Of a stretch of DNA of 64,000 bases, positions 1-9,208 are shown in pieces. The DNA comes from Aquimarina acroporae (GTDB lineage Bacteria > Bacteroidota > Bacteroidia > Flavobacteriales > Flavobacteriaceae): contig NZ_JALPRE010000007.1 of NCBI RefSeq assembly GCF_023195925.1, positions 186,001 to 250,000 on the forward strand, read 5' to 3'. The position numbers were made by a program, and so were the translations under genes. The notes beneath the pieces are model-generated. The model ran no database searches and was not told the DNA's origin. It worked only from the letters and a program-made list of their open reading frames with translations. How positions within the stretch are numbered: position 1 is the stretch's first letter; the number at the start of each line of letters is the position of its first letter.

Positions 1-1
1 G

Positions 2-592
2 GATGCAAACAGAAAGCACTATCAAACCTTAAGAAATGATTTTATTACCTGGCTAGATGGTCTCGATAACAGATTAGCCAAAATTGATCCAGAGTATTAT
101 TCGACTCCTGGTAAAAAAGGCATAAATCGTATCAACAACAATCTCCTTTTTCATCCTAACAAACCCGTGTATAAAGATCATTTTGGAGCGGGGTTAGACC
201 AAAAAACAAAGCAAGGAGATTTTTATATTGAAATAGGTATCTCAAAAGGTGTACTTGCAGGAGGATATTGGAGACCTGATAATAAGGTATTACATAGTAT
301 TCGAGATGCTATCGATTATGATGGAGAAAAGCTTGTTAAGATCATCAACAAAAAAAGTTTCAAAAACACATTTGGGAGTTTATACGCAGATGGCAATAAA
401 CTCAAGTCGGCTCCTAAAGGTTTTAGTGCCGATCATGAACATATAGATTTACTAAAACACAAGACTTTTGCTGTTATACATGAGTTAACTCAGGAAGAAA
501 TTCTTGAAAACGACTTTACCGATAAAATTATTGAAGTATATAAGGAAATGCTCCCTTTTAGAAGGTATTTGCGACAAGCCGTAACCGTCTAA
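2..592 (+). CDS. DUF2461 family protein, 5' end cut off by window edge
   Basis: The reading frame is open from base 2, so the gene begins before the window; about 196 residues are visible. The first visible residues (DANRKHY, then FITWLDGL and an NNNLLFHPNKPVYKDHFGA stretch) and the SKGVLAGGYW and PFRRYLRQAV segments are typical of DUF2461 (TIGR02453), a family of roughly 220 residues with no established biochemical role. A GTG at 167 is in frame but sits inside the conserved domain and is not the start. It faces the convergent waaA gene. The family call is confident; the function is unknown. Confidence 0.85.
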   Translation, partial: DANRKHYQTLRNDFITWLDGLDNRLAKIDPEYYSTPGKKGINRINNNLLFHPNKPVYKDHFGAGLDQKTKQGDFYIEIGISKGVLAGGYWRPDNKVLHSIRDAIDYDGEKLVKIINKKSFKNTFGSLYADGNKLKSAPKGFSADHEHIDLLKHKTFAVIHELTQEEILENDFTDKIIEVYKEMLPFRRYLRQAVTV

Positions 593-620
593 AAACACTA
601 CTAAAGAAGGAGAACGAGGT

Positions 621-1868
621 TTATTTTTTTGCCATTTTGGTTTCTAAATACGCCACAATCATATTGGTAGCTCCAGTATTGCTATTTATAAAATGTCCTG
701 CTATCATTCCTGTCTTCTCTCTAAACCTTTTATCATTCACAAGCTTTTTCATAATTATAGAAAACTCATCTTTGGAAGAAATAGCATATAACCCAGCTAA
801 TTTTTGAAGTTGCTTCGCTTCTCTAAACTTATCAAAATTCTTACCGATCACAATGGGAATACCAAAGGTTGCCGGCTCAAGAATATTATGCAATCCTGTA
901 GATCCCATTGCTCCTCCAACATAAGCAATATCTGCATAACTATATACTCTGGACAAATACCCAATAGTATTCATAACAAAAACTTGTTGTTCTTTGAGCT
1001 TTACTCCTTTCTTTTTTGAATAAAGTACTGTGTTTTTATTGATTTTATTTTTTAAAGTATTTACACGATTATCTTTAATTTCGTGAGGAGCCACAATAAA
1101 ACAAACCTCTTCGGGAGCATTATTAATGTAATCTATAAATACCTCTTCGTCTTCTGGCCAAGAACTTCCTATAACAATACACAATCTATTATTTATAAAT
1201 TCGGAAATAAAATCTACATGATTATCCATCTCGATCTGATGACTAACCCTATCAAACCTAGTATCTCCACTTAAAGATACATTGGTAAAACCTCGTTTTT
1301 CGATCAAAGTCTTAGACACATTATCCTGCACAAAAAAGTGATCAATATTTTTTAAAGCTCTTCTCATAAAACCTCCATACCATTTAAAAAAAGCCTGATC
1401 TTCTCTAAAAGTTGTTGAGATAAACACAATAGGAATTTTATTCGATTTTAAGACCTTTAAAAAGTTCGGCCAAAATTCATACTTTACAAATACTGCTAAT
1501 TTGGGTTGTACATGTTGAATAAATCTTTTTGCATTGGCAGGTGTATCTATTGGCAAGTACACGATAACATCTGCCAGTGTACTGTTTTTTTTAATCTCAT
1601 ATCCAGATGGCGAGAAGAAAGTGACTAACAACTTATATTCTGGATATTTTTTCTTTAACTCCTCCATAACGGGAACTCCCTGCTCGTATTCTCCCAACGA
1701 AGCACAATGAAACCATATAACCTGTTCATTTTCAGATACCTTACTTTTCAATTTTGAAAACGTCTCTTTTCTTCCACGAGCAAATAATTTGAGCTTATTA
1801 CTAAATAAACCTACTACCGGAAGTAACCCATTGAACACTGATATCAAGAAATTATATACTATTCCCAA
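621..1868 (-). CDS. waaA: 3-deoxy-D-manno-octulosonic acid transferase
   Basis: The 415-residue protein matches the GT30 Kdo transferase family, which adds Kdo to lipid IV-A at the inner membrane during lipid A-core assembly. A short N-terminal hydrophobic stretch (about residues 5-22) acts as membrane anchor. The FHCASLGEYEQ segment (about residues 53-63) carries the conserved Glu (E60) that is the catalytic base in this family. GDTRFDR near 206 and YVGGAMG followed by HNILEPA near 315-330 form the CMP-Kdo binding side. Length is normal. It appears monocistronic and is separated by 188 bp from the divergent exported hydrolase gene. Confidence 0.95.
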   Translation of the reverse strand: MGIVYNFLISVFNGLLPVVGLFSNKLKLFARGRKETFSKLKSKVSENEQVIWFHCASLGEYEQGVPVMEELKKKYPEYKLLVTFFSPSGYEIKKNSTLADVIVYLPIDTPANAKRFIQHVQPKLAVFVKYEFWPNFLKVLKSNKIPIVFISTTFREDQAFFKWYGGFMRRALKNIDHFFVQDNVSKTLIEKRGFTNVSLSGDTRFDRVSHQIEMDNHVDFISEFINNRLCIVIGSSWPEDEEVFIDYINNAPEEVCFIVAPHEIKDNRVNTLKNKINKNTVLYSKKKGVKLKEQQVFVMNTIGYLSRVYSYADIAYVGGAMGSTGLHNILEPATFGIPIVIGKNFDKFREAKQLQKLAGLYAISSKDEFSIIMKKLVNDKRFREKTGMIAGHFINSNTGATNMIVAYLETKMAKK

Positions 1869-2056
1869 GAATTATGTTTTTAAAGAAGTGCTAAAATACA
1901 GCTCTTTCCCATAAAACACTACTTAAAATAACAAAACTGCCCTGTACGACAAAAATGACAATTATCTAATATTTTAATTTATTATTTATACTATTTACAC
2001 AATAATTATTAAAAAATTATTAATTTAATAATTTAAAACCCACAAACTCATCAACT

Positions 2057-3853
2057 ATGAAATTAAAAACTACTTTAATTGCACTATTTTCTTGTGCACT
2101 TTTATTTTCTCAAAACTTTGCCGAAGTTCAACTTCCAACTCCAGATAAATTAAGTCCATTGTTCATTGGCCCTCTAGTTAAGTCTACCATTCATTATGGG
2201 GTAACTCCTCCTAATTACAATGGCAAGGTAATTATATTTAATCATGGGTATATCGACCTCAACCAAGGTCAATTTTTGTTTGACAATTCATTTTACCAGG
2301 ACACATATAATGAAGGATACCAAGCTATTTTTGTAGCTACTACCCGCGGAAAAGGAATATGGATTAATGGAGAGTTACTTGCAGAAGCTATAGATATTGT
2401 TACCCAAAAATACAATGTGGCTCAAGTCTATCTTGTGGGACATAGTAATGGTGGTAAAGCTTCTGAAGCTGCTATGTTTCAATTTGGCAAAAAAGACAAG
2501 GTAACCAGAGCTTTTGCATTAGGCACACCGTTTTGGGGTACATATCTGGCAGACATTTCTCAAATGCCTTGGTTAAATTGGGCTTGGAGACTTACCGGAT
2601 TGAACGAAGGAGCGCGAACCTCAACCACATATTATTGCAGAGATGTAGTAAGACCCATACTAGATAATCATCCCGATAATGAACCAGGTAAGTTTGTTGT
2701 GTTAGGAGCTTCTGGTTTTTATAAAGGATCTACTATTGCTGCACCTGCATTTTTGCTTACAGGAGGCATTCTACTCCCAGTACAGGGTGCGAATGACGGT
2801 GTCGCTCCATATAACAGCACTTTGCGTCCAGGAGCAGAGTATGTATTTAGTAAAAATGATTCAAGAGCAATTTTTGATCATCTAGATGTTGGACTCGGGC
2901 AATTTAGTTGGCCATATGTTAAATCTTATATCGAAAATAAAAATCATAAAAGTATTGTTTCCAACATAAACGAAAAACATCCTACTAGAATAGAAAGTAA
3001 CTATTACATTATTCATTCAGAAAATGAATATGACAAAATCAATTTGGACAAAGGTTCAAAATTTGCAGTAGCCGAGATACTTCATGAAGACTCTGAAGCT
3101 ATTTTTAATAGCATTGATAAAAACGGAAAAAAAGTAATTCATAAAAATTACCATACTCAAAATCATAAAACGGTTATTCCCTTTTCTGAAGATCAAGTTT
3201 CTTTAAAGAGTAATTCAAAATTTGTAGCATTTATAAAACAAGATAATGGCATTAGGATGTCACTAGAGAGAATTTCTAACAAAAATAACACAATTCTCAA
3301 AGTAGATATTTACTCCAATCAAAAAGACATACAGCCCATAAAAAACACAGAAGTACGTGCTATACTTACTAAAACTTCAGAAATAGATGGAACTCCGACT
3401 CAAAATGAATCTAAAGTGGTTCTTTTCAAAAGAAATGGTAGTAGCTTCTACTACGACACCAAAAATCTTGAACATGGTGTATATAGTGCATTTATAAATT
3501 CAGAAAATAACACTGCATTTAGAAGGAGTATAATTTCTGGTTTTGTAGTGGGAGACATTCAAGAGGCCTTCGCATTGAATAGCAATAATGGTAGCTTAAA
3601 ACCCATCAAAGAAAGTATAAGAATCATTCCGAATTCAGTTAAAAACAATGCAGTACTTAGCATTAATACTGAATTGGCTTCTAAACATATTAAGGCGACT
3701 ATTTATGACATTACCGGAAGAAGCGTAAAGACTATATCACTAGATACCGCTGATAATGCTTATGATATTTCAGAACATGTGCAATCTTTAATTCCAGGTA
3801 TTTATCTACTTAATGTCAACCATCAAAGCACAATAAAATTTGTAAAAGAATAG
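2057..3853 (+). CDS. Exported alpha/beta-hydrolase (lipase-like) with T9SS sorting domain
   Basis: An N-terminal signal peptide (residues 1-19, ending LLFSQ) precedes an alpha/beta-hydrolase domain of about 270 residues. The nucleophile elbow is GHSNGG with Ser130, and the strand ahead of it (IIFNHGY) supplies the HG oxyanion motif. After a middle region of unknown fold comes a C-terminal domain of about 75 residues (NTELASKHIKATIYDITGRSVK... PGIYLLNV...KFVKE) with the form of a type A type-IX-secretion sorting domain. The protein is therefore predicted to be exported through T9SS and released or surface-attached. It resembles triacylglycerol lipase/esterases; the substrate is not known. A hairpin terminator follows. 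Confidence 0.85.
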   Translation: MKLKTTLIALFSCALLFSQNFAEVQLPTPDKLSPLFIGPLVKSTIHYGVTPPNYNGKVIIFNHGYIDLNQGQFLFDNSFYQDTYNEGYQAIFVATTRGKGIWINGELLAEAIDIVTQKYNVAQVYLVGHSNGGKASEAAMFQFGKKDKVTRAFALGTPFWGTYLADISQMPWLNWAWRLTGLNEGARTSTTYYCRDVVRPILDNHPDNEPGKFVVLGASGFYKGSTIAAPAFLLTGGILLPVQGANDGVAPYNSTLRPGAEYVFSKNDSRAIFDHLDVGLGQFSWPYVKSYIENKNHKSIVSNINEKHPTRIESNYYIIHSENEYDKINLDKGSKFAVAEILHEDSEAIFNSIDKNGKKVIHKNYHTQNHKTVIPFSEDQVSLKSNSKFVAFIKQDNGIRMSLERISNKNNTILKVDIYSNQKDIQPIKNTEVRAILTKTSEIDGTPTQNESKVVLFKRNGSSFYYDTKNLEHGVYSAFINSENNTAFRRSIISGFVVGDIQEAFALNSNNGSLKPIKESIRIIPNSVKNNAVLSINTELASKHIKATIYDITGRSVKTISLDTADNAYDISEHVQSLIPGIYLLNVNHQSTIKFVKE

Positions 3854-3875
3854 TATAAAAATTGTTTTTTAGGTA

Positions 3876-3917
3876 AGAGCGAGGTACTATCAATTGAAGT
3901 GCTTTGCTCTTTTTTTA
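3876..3917 (+). terminator. Rho-independent terminator after exported hydrolase
   Basis: AGAGC at 3876-3880 pairs with GCTCT at 3906-3910, extended inward with several G-T wobble pairs, and is followed by a run of seven Ts. It lies 23 bp after the stop codon. Confidence 0.6.
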
Positions 3918-3955
3918 TTAGAAACCGTAAATATGGTTCAAAACTTAATTTAACA

Positions 3956-3986
3956 TTGGCTATAGTATCTTTATTTTGTACTTTCG
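3956..3986 (+). promoter_or_regulatory. Bacteroidota-type promoter for DegT aminotransferase gene
   Basis: TTG at 3956-3958, a 20-bp spacer and TACTTTCG at 3979-3986 match the TTG-N17-23-TAnnTTTG consensus with one mismatch in the -7 element. A possible upstream TTG start codon for the next gene (3976) falls inside this promoter, which supports the ATG at 4009 as the true start. Confidence 0.5.
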
Positions 3987-4008
3987 TGAGGTTACAATAC
4001 ACACTTAC

Positions 4009-5178
4009 ATGAAGAAAATACAAATGGTTGACTTAAAGGGTCAATATGAAGAAATTAAGGAACAAGTAGACTCATCTGTACTCAACGTTATAAATTCAAC
4101 AGCCTTTATAAATGGACCTGAGGTTCATAGTTTTCAAAAAGAATTAGAGGATTACTTACAAGTTAAGCATGTGATCCCTTGCGCAAATGGAACAGACGCC
4201 CTACAAATCGCTATGATGGGGTTGGGTCTTGAACCTGGAGACGAAGTGATTACCGCAGACTTTACTTTTGCCGCTACTGTAGAAGTTATTGCATTATTAA
4301 AATTAACACCCGTGTTGGTAGATGTAGAACCAAACTCGTTTAATATTGATCCAGAAGCTATAAAAAAGGCTATTACCTCTAAAACCAAGGCGATTGTACC
4401 CGTTCATTTGTTTGGACAAAGCGCCAATATGGATGTGATCATGCAAATTGCCAAAGAGCATAATCTCTATGTGATAGAAGACAATGCACAGGGTATTGGT
4501 GCCAATTATAAATTTGCAAACGGGCAAGTTGCCAAAACAGGAGCGATAGGTCATGTTGCTTCTACCTCTTTTTTCCCTTCCAAAAATCTTGGATGCTATG
4601 GAGATGGTGGTGCAATTTTCACCAATGATGATGACTTGGCTCACACCATTCGCGGTGTTGTAAACCATGGAATGTATAAAAGATATCATCATGATGTAGT
4701 GGGTGTAAATTCTAGACTAGATTCTATTCAGGCTACAATTTTAAGGACAAAGCTACCTAAACTTGATGGATATAATACGGCAAGAAGAACTGCCGCTATA
4801 AAATACAACAAAGCATTTGCTGGTATCGAAAATATTATAACACCAAGAGTAAAAGGAAATGGATGTAATACAAACGAAAATACAGTTTGCGATAGTTGCG
4901 ATTGCCATGTTTTTCATCAGTATACACTTCGTGTAGTAAACACAGATCGTGACGCATTGGTAAAACACCTTAATGATAATGGTATACCATGTGGTGTATA
5001 TTACCCTATTCCTTTACATAGTCAAAAAGCATATCAGGATACAAGATATAATGAAGCCGATTTCCCAGTTACCAATCAACTGGTAAAAGAAGTTATTTCT
5101 TTACCAATGCATACCGAACTTGATGATGAGCAAATTGACTTTATCACAAAAACAGTTATTGATTTTGTAACTCAATAA
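4009..5178 (+). CDS. DegT/DnrJ/EryC1/StrS family aminotransferase
   Basis: This 389-residue PLP enzyme belongs to the sugar aminotransferase family that makes amino sugars for surface polysaccharides or glycosylation. Visible landmarks are the FINGPEV N-terminal motif, CANGTDALQ (about 59-67), VPVHLFGQ, IEDNAQ with Asp158, and the PLP lysine K192 in SFFPSKNLGCYGDGG. An unusual cysteine cluster (C286, C294, C297, C299, then H300 and H303) sits between the large domain and the HQYTLRV motif. The ATG at 4009 is preferred because the longer TTG start lies in the promoter. A 34-nt hairpin follows the gene. The exact sugar substrate cannot be told. Confidence 0.9.
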   Translation: MKKIQMVDLKGQYEEIKEQVDSSVLNVINSTAFINGPEVHSFQKELEDYLQVKHVIPCANGTDALQIAMMGLGLEPGDEVITADFTFAATVEVIALLKLTPVLVDVEPNSFNIDPEAIKKAITSKTKAIVPVHLFGQSANMDVIMQIAKEHNLYVIEDNAQGIGANYKFANGQVAKTGAIGHVASTSFFPSKNLGCYGDGGAIFTNDDDLAHTIRGVVNHGMYKRYHHDVVGVNSRLDSIQATILRTKLPKLDGYNTARRTAAIKYNKAFAGIENIITPRVKGNGCNTNENTVCDSCDCHVFHQYTLRVVNTDRDALVKHLNDNGIPCGVYYPIPLHSQKAYQDTRYNEADFPVTNQLVKEVISLPMHTELDDEQIDFITKTVIDFVTQ

Positions 5179-5191
5179 TCCACCTCCTATA

Positions 5192-5225
5192 CTAGAAGTT
5201 AATGCAAAATCGCGTTAACTTCTAG
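5192..5225 (+). terminator. Stem-loop after DegT aminotransferase gene
   Basis: Perfect 11-bp arms (CTAGAAGTTAA at 5192-5202 and its complement at 5215-5225) can extend by three more pairs. No T-run follows, so it may be an mRNA 3'-end stabiliser rather than a classical terminator. Confidence 0.5.
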
Positions 5226-5264
5226 CACCCAAAACTATTCCCTAAATCTATATCTACCACCTCA

Positions 5265-8168
5265 ATGGATTCATGTTGTATCTGTTATAATATTATTGAC
5301 TATAATTTTGCTGGAGTTCCCCCTCTGCCCGAGGCCAATATTGTTTCTAAAAAAGGCGATCAATTAGAATATATAGAAAAGCAAGCAACCCCAGAAATTA
5401 TACCTGGATTCAATATTGAATACAAAGGCACGCCCCATGAACATCTCATAGAAATCTGTGCAGTACTAAAACCAGCTTCCTTGGAGCAACGTTTTAAACC
5501 TAAAAGAATTCGAAAACATCAGAGTCTATCACAATTATTACAAGATAAAAAGACTAAAGATCTCATTGAAAGCTTTATCAATAGAAAACTAAGTACTTTT
5601 TATCAACTTATTTCTCAAAACCTCTACCACTTATCTTATCAGGCAAAAAGAGAAGAACCCATTGCCTCTCGTTTACAAGATATCGGAAAACAACCCTTAG
5701 AACCTGTATTAAGATTCACCAAAACACTAGAAGGAATTGAATACGCTTTTTCTCTGCAAGATCAGGAGTTTACATTTATCCCAAAAAATGAAGCCATTGT
5801 TATCTTATTAAACGACCCTTCATGGATATTATTGAACAAAAAGCTGTTTCATATTAAAAATCTGAATGCGAACAAACTAAAACCATTTTTACAAAAAGAA
5901 AAAATTACCATTGCCCAAAAACATGTCAAAACCTATTTAGAAAAAATAATTGTTCCCATCTCAAAAAACATTGAGGTTCAAGCTGAAGGTTTCGAAATTA
6001 TTACACGACAAGAAATTCTGGGCTATTCCATAGAGGTAATCCAGGATTTTATTCAAGACTTATATATTGCCAAAATAGTTTTTGAATATGAACATTATAC
6101 CTTCGATTTTCATGAATCGAAAAATACGACTTCAGAAATTCTATATGACGAAGATCAAATTACTATTATTCAAACCAAAAGAAATCCGAAAGCAGAAACA
6201 AAAATAGTAGAAAAGCTTAAATCTATAGGGCTTGTGATGAATCAAAACTTGTTATTTGAAGTTTATGATTCTGAAGATTCTCACGCTATCTTCACCTGGA
6301 TCACCAATCATAAAAAAGCACTACATGAAAATGGTTTTATGCTTAAACTTCCTCAATTGTTGGATCGACAAATATCTACTAAAGGTTACAAATTATCGAT
6401 ACAACAAAAACAACATAATGACTGGTTTGACATTAAGGGTTTGGTCACCATTGGTGAACATGAAATTCCATTTTCAAAATTCATAAAATACATCCGAAAA
6501 AACGACAGGTATTTTCCTCTAGAAAACGATCAGGTTTTTATTATTCCTTTAGAATGGATGACCAGGTACAAACAACTTGCAAACTTTGGTTCGACAAAAG
6601 AGGATAAAATAACATTAGCTAAAAGTAATTATACGGTTCTTAAGACTATCCTGCCTAATGAGGAACTACAACTTCATACCGAAAATGAATCAATAGCACC
6701 TTATCAACCCTCAAAACATTTGAAGGCCAAGCTAAGGCCGTATCAGCTAGAAGGAGTACAATGGTTGACAAAACACTATAACAATGGGCTAGGTGCCTGT
6801 CTTGCCGATGATATGGGTTTAGGTAAAACACTACAAACCATTGCCACACTGGTATATGCAAAAGAACAGTTGCAACCCAACGAAGGTAGTCCAAGCGAAA
6901 TACAATTTGATCTTTTTAGCACTCCTTTAGAGAAAAGAACGTTCCTAAAAGCTATGATCGTACTCCCCTCTTCATTGGTTTTTAACTGGGCTCAGGAAAT
7001 TATCAAATTCGCTCCTCACCTTAATATCCTAAAATATGTAGGTAACGATCGTAAAAAAAATGCTCCATATCTAGAATCATATGATGTAGTTTTGACTACT
7101 TACAGTATACTCTCAAGAGACTATGAATCACTACAGAAACTAGATTTCAATTACTTAATTATTGACGAAAGTCAACAAATAAAAAACAGGGACTCCAAAA
7201 TTTTTCTGGCTATCAGCAAAATAAATACAGCTCATAAAATTTCTCTTAGCGGAACACCAATTGAGAATTCTCTATCTGATCTTTGGTCGCAAATGCAATT
7301 TATTAATCCAGGTATATTGGGTAGCTTCTCTTTTTTCAAGGATCATTTCAAAATCCCAATAGAACAACGTCAGGATGAAGAAAAGATAGCAGAGCTAAAA
7401 TCCTTAATCGATCCTTTTATACTTAGAAGAACCAAAGAGCAGGTTGCAAAAGATTTACCTGAATTAACCGAACACATACAATATACCGAATTGTATCCAG
7501 AGCAAAAGAGAATGTATGAATCTCAAAAATCTGCAGCCCGAAATTTGCTCTTGGGACTGGATCACTCTTCGACCAACAAAATTCATATAATTAATACCTT
7601 AACCAAATTACGACAACTTGCTAATCACCCTCAATTAGTAACCCCAGAAACCGAACATACTTCGGGTAAATTTGAAGACGTAACGCAACATTTACAAACG
7701 CTCATCAAGGCACGAAAAAAAGTACTAGTCTTTAGCTCTTTTGTCTCACATCTTGCACTTTATGAAAAGTGGTGTAGAGAAAAAGGGATTTCTTTTCTTT
7801 CTCTATCAGGAAAAACCGACACCAAAGAAAGAGAGACTATCGTAAATCGTTTCCAGGAAGACGAAACCATTCAATTATTTTTCATTTCTTTAAAAGCGGG
7901 TGGTGTAGGGCTTAACTTAACCAAAGCGACCTATGTTGTATTATTAGATCCCTGGTGGAATCCTTTTATAGAAAAACAAGCTATTGCCAGAGCTCACCGA
8001 ATAGGACAAGTTCATAATGTAATAGTAACTCGATTTATTTCGAAAAATACTATAGAAGAAAAAATTATGTTGCTACAAGAGCAGAAGAAAACTCTATCTG
8101 ATGATATAATAGACGTTAACACACTCCCAGAGTATATCGAAAGCGATCTTGAAGAATTATTAAAATAA
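5265..8168 (+). CDS. SNF2-family DEAD/DEAH-box helicase
   Basis: The 967-residue protein is a bacterial SNF2 ATPase acting on DNA or nucleoprotein complexes. The N-terminal 480 residues are a poorly conserved accessory region, as is usual in Bacteroidota members. The ATPase core has LRPYQLEGVQWL (motif Q-like, near 488), DDMGLGKT Walker A near residue 515, an IIDESQQIKN motif II near 632 (DESQ where most bacterial members have DEAQ), SLSGTPIEN motif III, and C-terminal helicase motifs SLKAGGVGLNL and ARAHRIGQ near 900. The start at 5265 has no clear ribosome site, so the first residues are uncertain. Confidence 0.92.
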   Translation: MDSCCICYNIIDYNFAGVPPLPEANIVSKKGDQLEYIEKQATPEIIPGFNIEYKGTPHEHLIEICAVLKPASLEQRFKPKRIRKHQSLSQLLQDKKTKDLIESFINRKLSTFYQLISQNLYHLSYQAKREEPIASRLQDIGKQPLEPVLRFTKTLEGIEYAFSLQDQEFTFIPKNEAIVILLNDPSWILLNKKLFHIKNLNANKLKPFLQKEKITIAQKHVKTYLEKIIVPISKNIEVQAEGFEIITRQEILGYSIEVIQDFIQDLYIAKIVFEYEHYTFDFHESKNTTSEILYDEDQITIIQTKRNPKAETKIVEKLKSIGLVMNQNLLFEVYDSEDSHAIFTWITNHKKALHENGFMLKLPQLLDRQISTKGYKLSIQQKQHNDWFDIKGLVTIGEHEIPFSKFIKYIRKNDRYFPLENDQVFIIPLEWMTRYKQLANFGSTKEDKITLAKSNYTVLKTILPNEELQLHTENESIAPYQPSKHLKAKLRPYQLEGVQWLTKHYNNGLGACLADDMGLGKTLQTIATLVYAKEQLQPNEGSPSEIQFDLFSTPLEKRTFLKAMIVLPSSLVFNWAQEIIKFAPHLNILKYVGNDRKKNAPYLESYDVVLTTYSILSRDYESLQKLDFNYLIIDESQQIKNRDSKIFLAISKINTAHKISLSGTPIENSLSDLWSQMQFINPGILGSFSFFKDHFKIPIEQRQDEEKIAELKSLIDPFILRRTKEQVAKDLPELTEHIQYTELYPEQKRMYESQKSAARNLLLGLDHSSTNKIHIINTLTKLRQLANHPQLVTPETEHTSGKFEDVTQHLQTLIKARKKVLVFSSFVSHLALYEKWCREKGISFLSLSGKTDTKERETIVNRFQEDETIQLFFISLKAGGVGLNLTKATYVVLLDPWWNPFIEKQAIARAHRIGQVHNVIVTRFISKNTIEEKIMLLQEQKKTLSDDIIDVNTLPEYIESDLEELLK

Positions 8169-8212
8169 ATATGACATTCTACCCTAAGAAGGAATAGTAA
8201 TAAAAATTTAGG

Positions 8213-8938
8213 CTACTTATCATCTGGTGTAACAAATCCACAAATTTCATATTGCTGTTCCACTTTTTTGAGTACCAAAAAGATATCTTCTTGTACTATT
8301 TTTTCTAATAACCCCACAGATATTCGCTTTGTTAATTTATACCTTCCTGCAAAGGTTAATAATTTAGGCTCTCCCCAGAGATGTTCTGGATATATTAACA
8401 ACAATTTCTTTTTAAATAGTAGAGTAAAAACAGTCATTCGTTGAGACCCATCTAATCTACCTCTTATATAGGTTCCCGAAAAATTTGAACGATCAACTTC
8501 AGAAAAATCGATAAACCCTTCTTGTTCTTTATCAACCAGTTTCTTTCTAATTTTAGGAAACTCTATAAAATCTTTACTATATCCGATAAATTCAGGAGTA
8601 CCAGTTTGGTCATTCATCCAAAAATACACCCTTAAATTTTTATGCTCTTGAAGCCATGCATGCATCCAGGATTGTTCTTTATAGACCAGAGATAATCCAC
8701 TATACGGAACGAGCGTTGTGAAATTTGCCTTTACCTCTTTGAGCCACACAGTATTAGGACCTCTTTCGATAGCTCCAAAATTAAAAACCGAATCTAATTT
8801 TGCAGACAATACTCTATGCTTTTTCAAATAACTCCTGGTAGACTTCTCATCAAAATTAATAAGATCTTCAGGCGCAATTTGACCCAAAACACTTACCGAC
8901 AAAAAACAATAAAATAAAACAAGTATTTTTTTCACCAT
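8213..8938 (-). CDS. Exported protein of unknown function
   Basis: I do not recognise this 241-residue protein. It starts with a clear signal peptide (residues 1-19, cut after VLG) and the mature part is soluble, mixed alpha/beta, rich in Lys and aromatic residues, with no Cys-rich or repeat region until a single Cys near the C-terminus (YEICGFV). It lies convergent with the SNF2 gene and is followed upstream by a 270-bp AT-rich gap. A periplasmic location is inferred from the signal peptide alone. Confidence 0.7.
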   Translation of the reverse strand: MVKKILVLFYCFLSVSVLGQIAPEDLINFDEKSTRSYLKKHRVLSAKLDSVFNFGAIERGPNTVWLKEVKANFTTLVPYSGLSLVYKEQSWMHAWLQEHKNLRVYFWMNDQTGTPEFIGYSKDFIEFPKIRKKLVDKEQEGFIDFSEVDRSNFSGTYIRGRLDGSQRMTVFTLLFKKKLLLIYPEHLWGEPKLLTFAGRYKLTKRISVGLLEKIVQEDIFLVLKKVEQQYEICGFVTPDDK

Positions 8939-9148
8939 GGTAAATTACTTTTATTACAGTTCTTAGAAAATCAAAATTCAAGCCAAATTGAAAGAGATAC
9001 CCCTCCCCTAATTTACTCAATTACTATTACTTTAATATCTTTTGATTCTTTTTATTTGTTTGATTTCATTTAAATTACCCTCTGAAGTGGTTTTCATTTT
9101 CAAATTTCTATCCTATCTCTTTAGAGACATTTTTCAGAAACCCCATGT

Positions 9149-9179
9149 TTTGCCAACTCCTTTAATTCTTATATATTTA
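9149..9179 (+). promoter_or_regulatory. Candidate promoter of the amidohydrolase gene
   Basis: TTG at 9149-9151, a 20-bp spacer and TATATTTA at 9172-9179 match the Bacteroidota consensus with one mismatch in the last base of the -7 element. It lies 30 bp before the start codon. Confidence 0.4.
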
Positions 9180-9208
9180 GGCGTTAACATCCAAACAAAT
9201 CATCAAAA

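Noticed and set aside
4303..4692. 129-codon minus-strand ORF in the DegT gene
   Set aside because: It lies antisense to a strongly conserved enzyme and has no recognisable domain.
8939..9208. Search for a tRNA, small gene or riboswitch in the 270-bp gap
   Set aside because: Only AT-rich sequence and a candidate promoter near the end could be seen; nothing folds like a tRNA.
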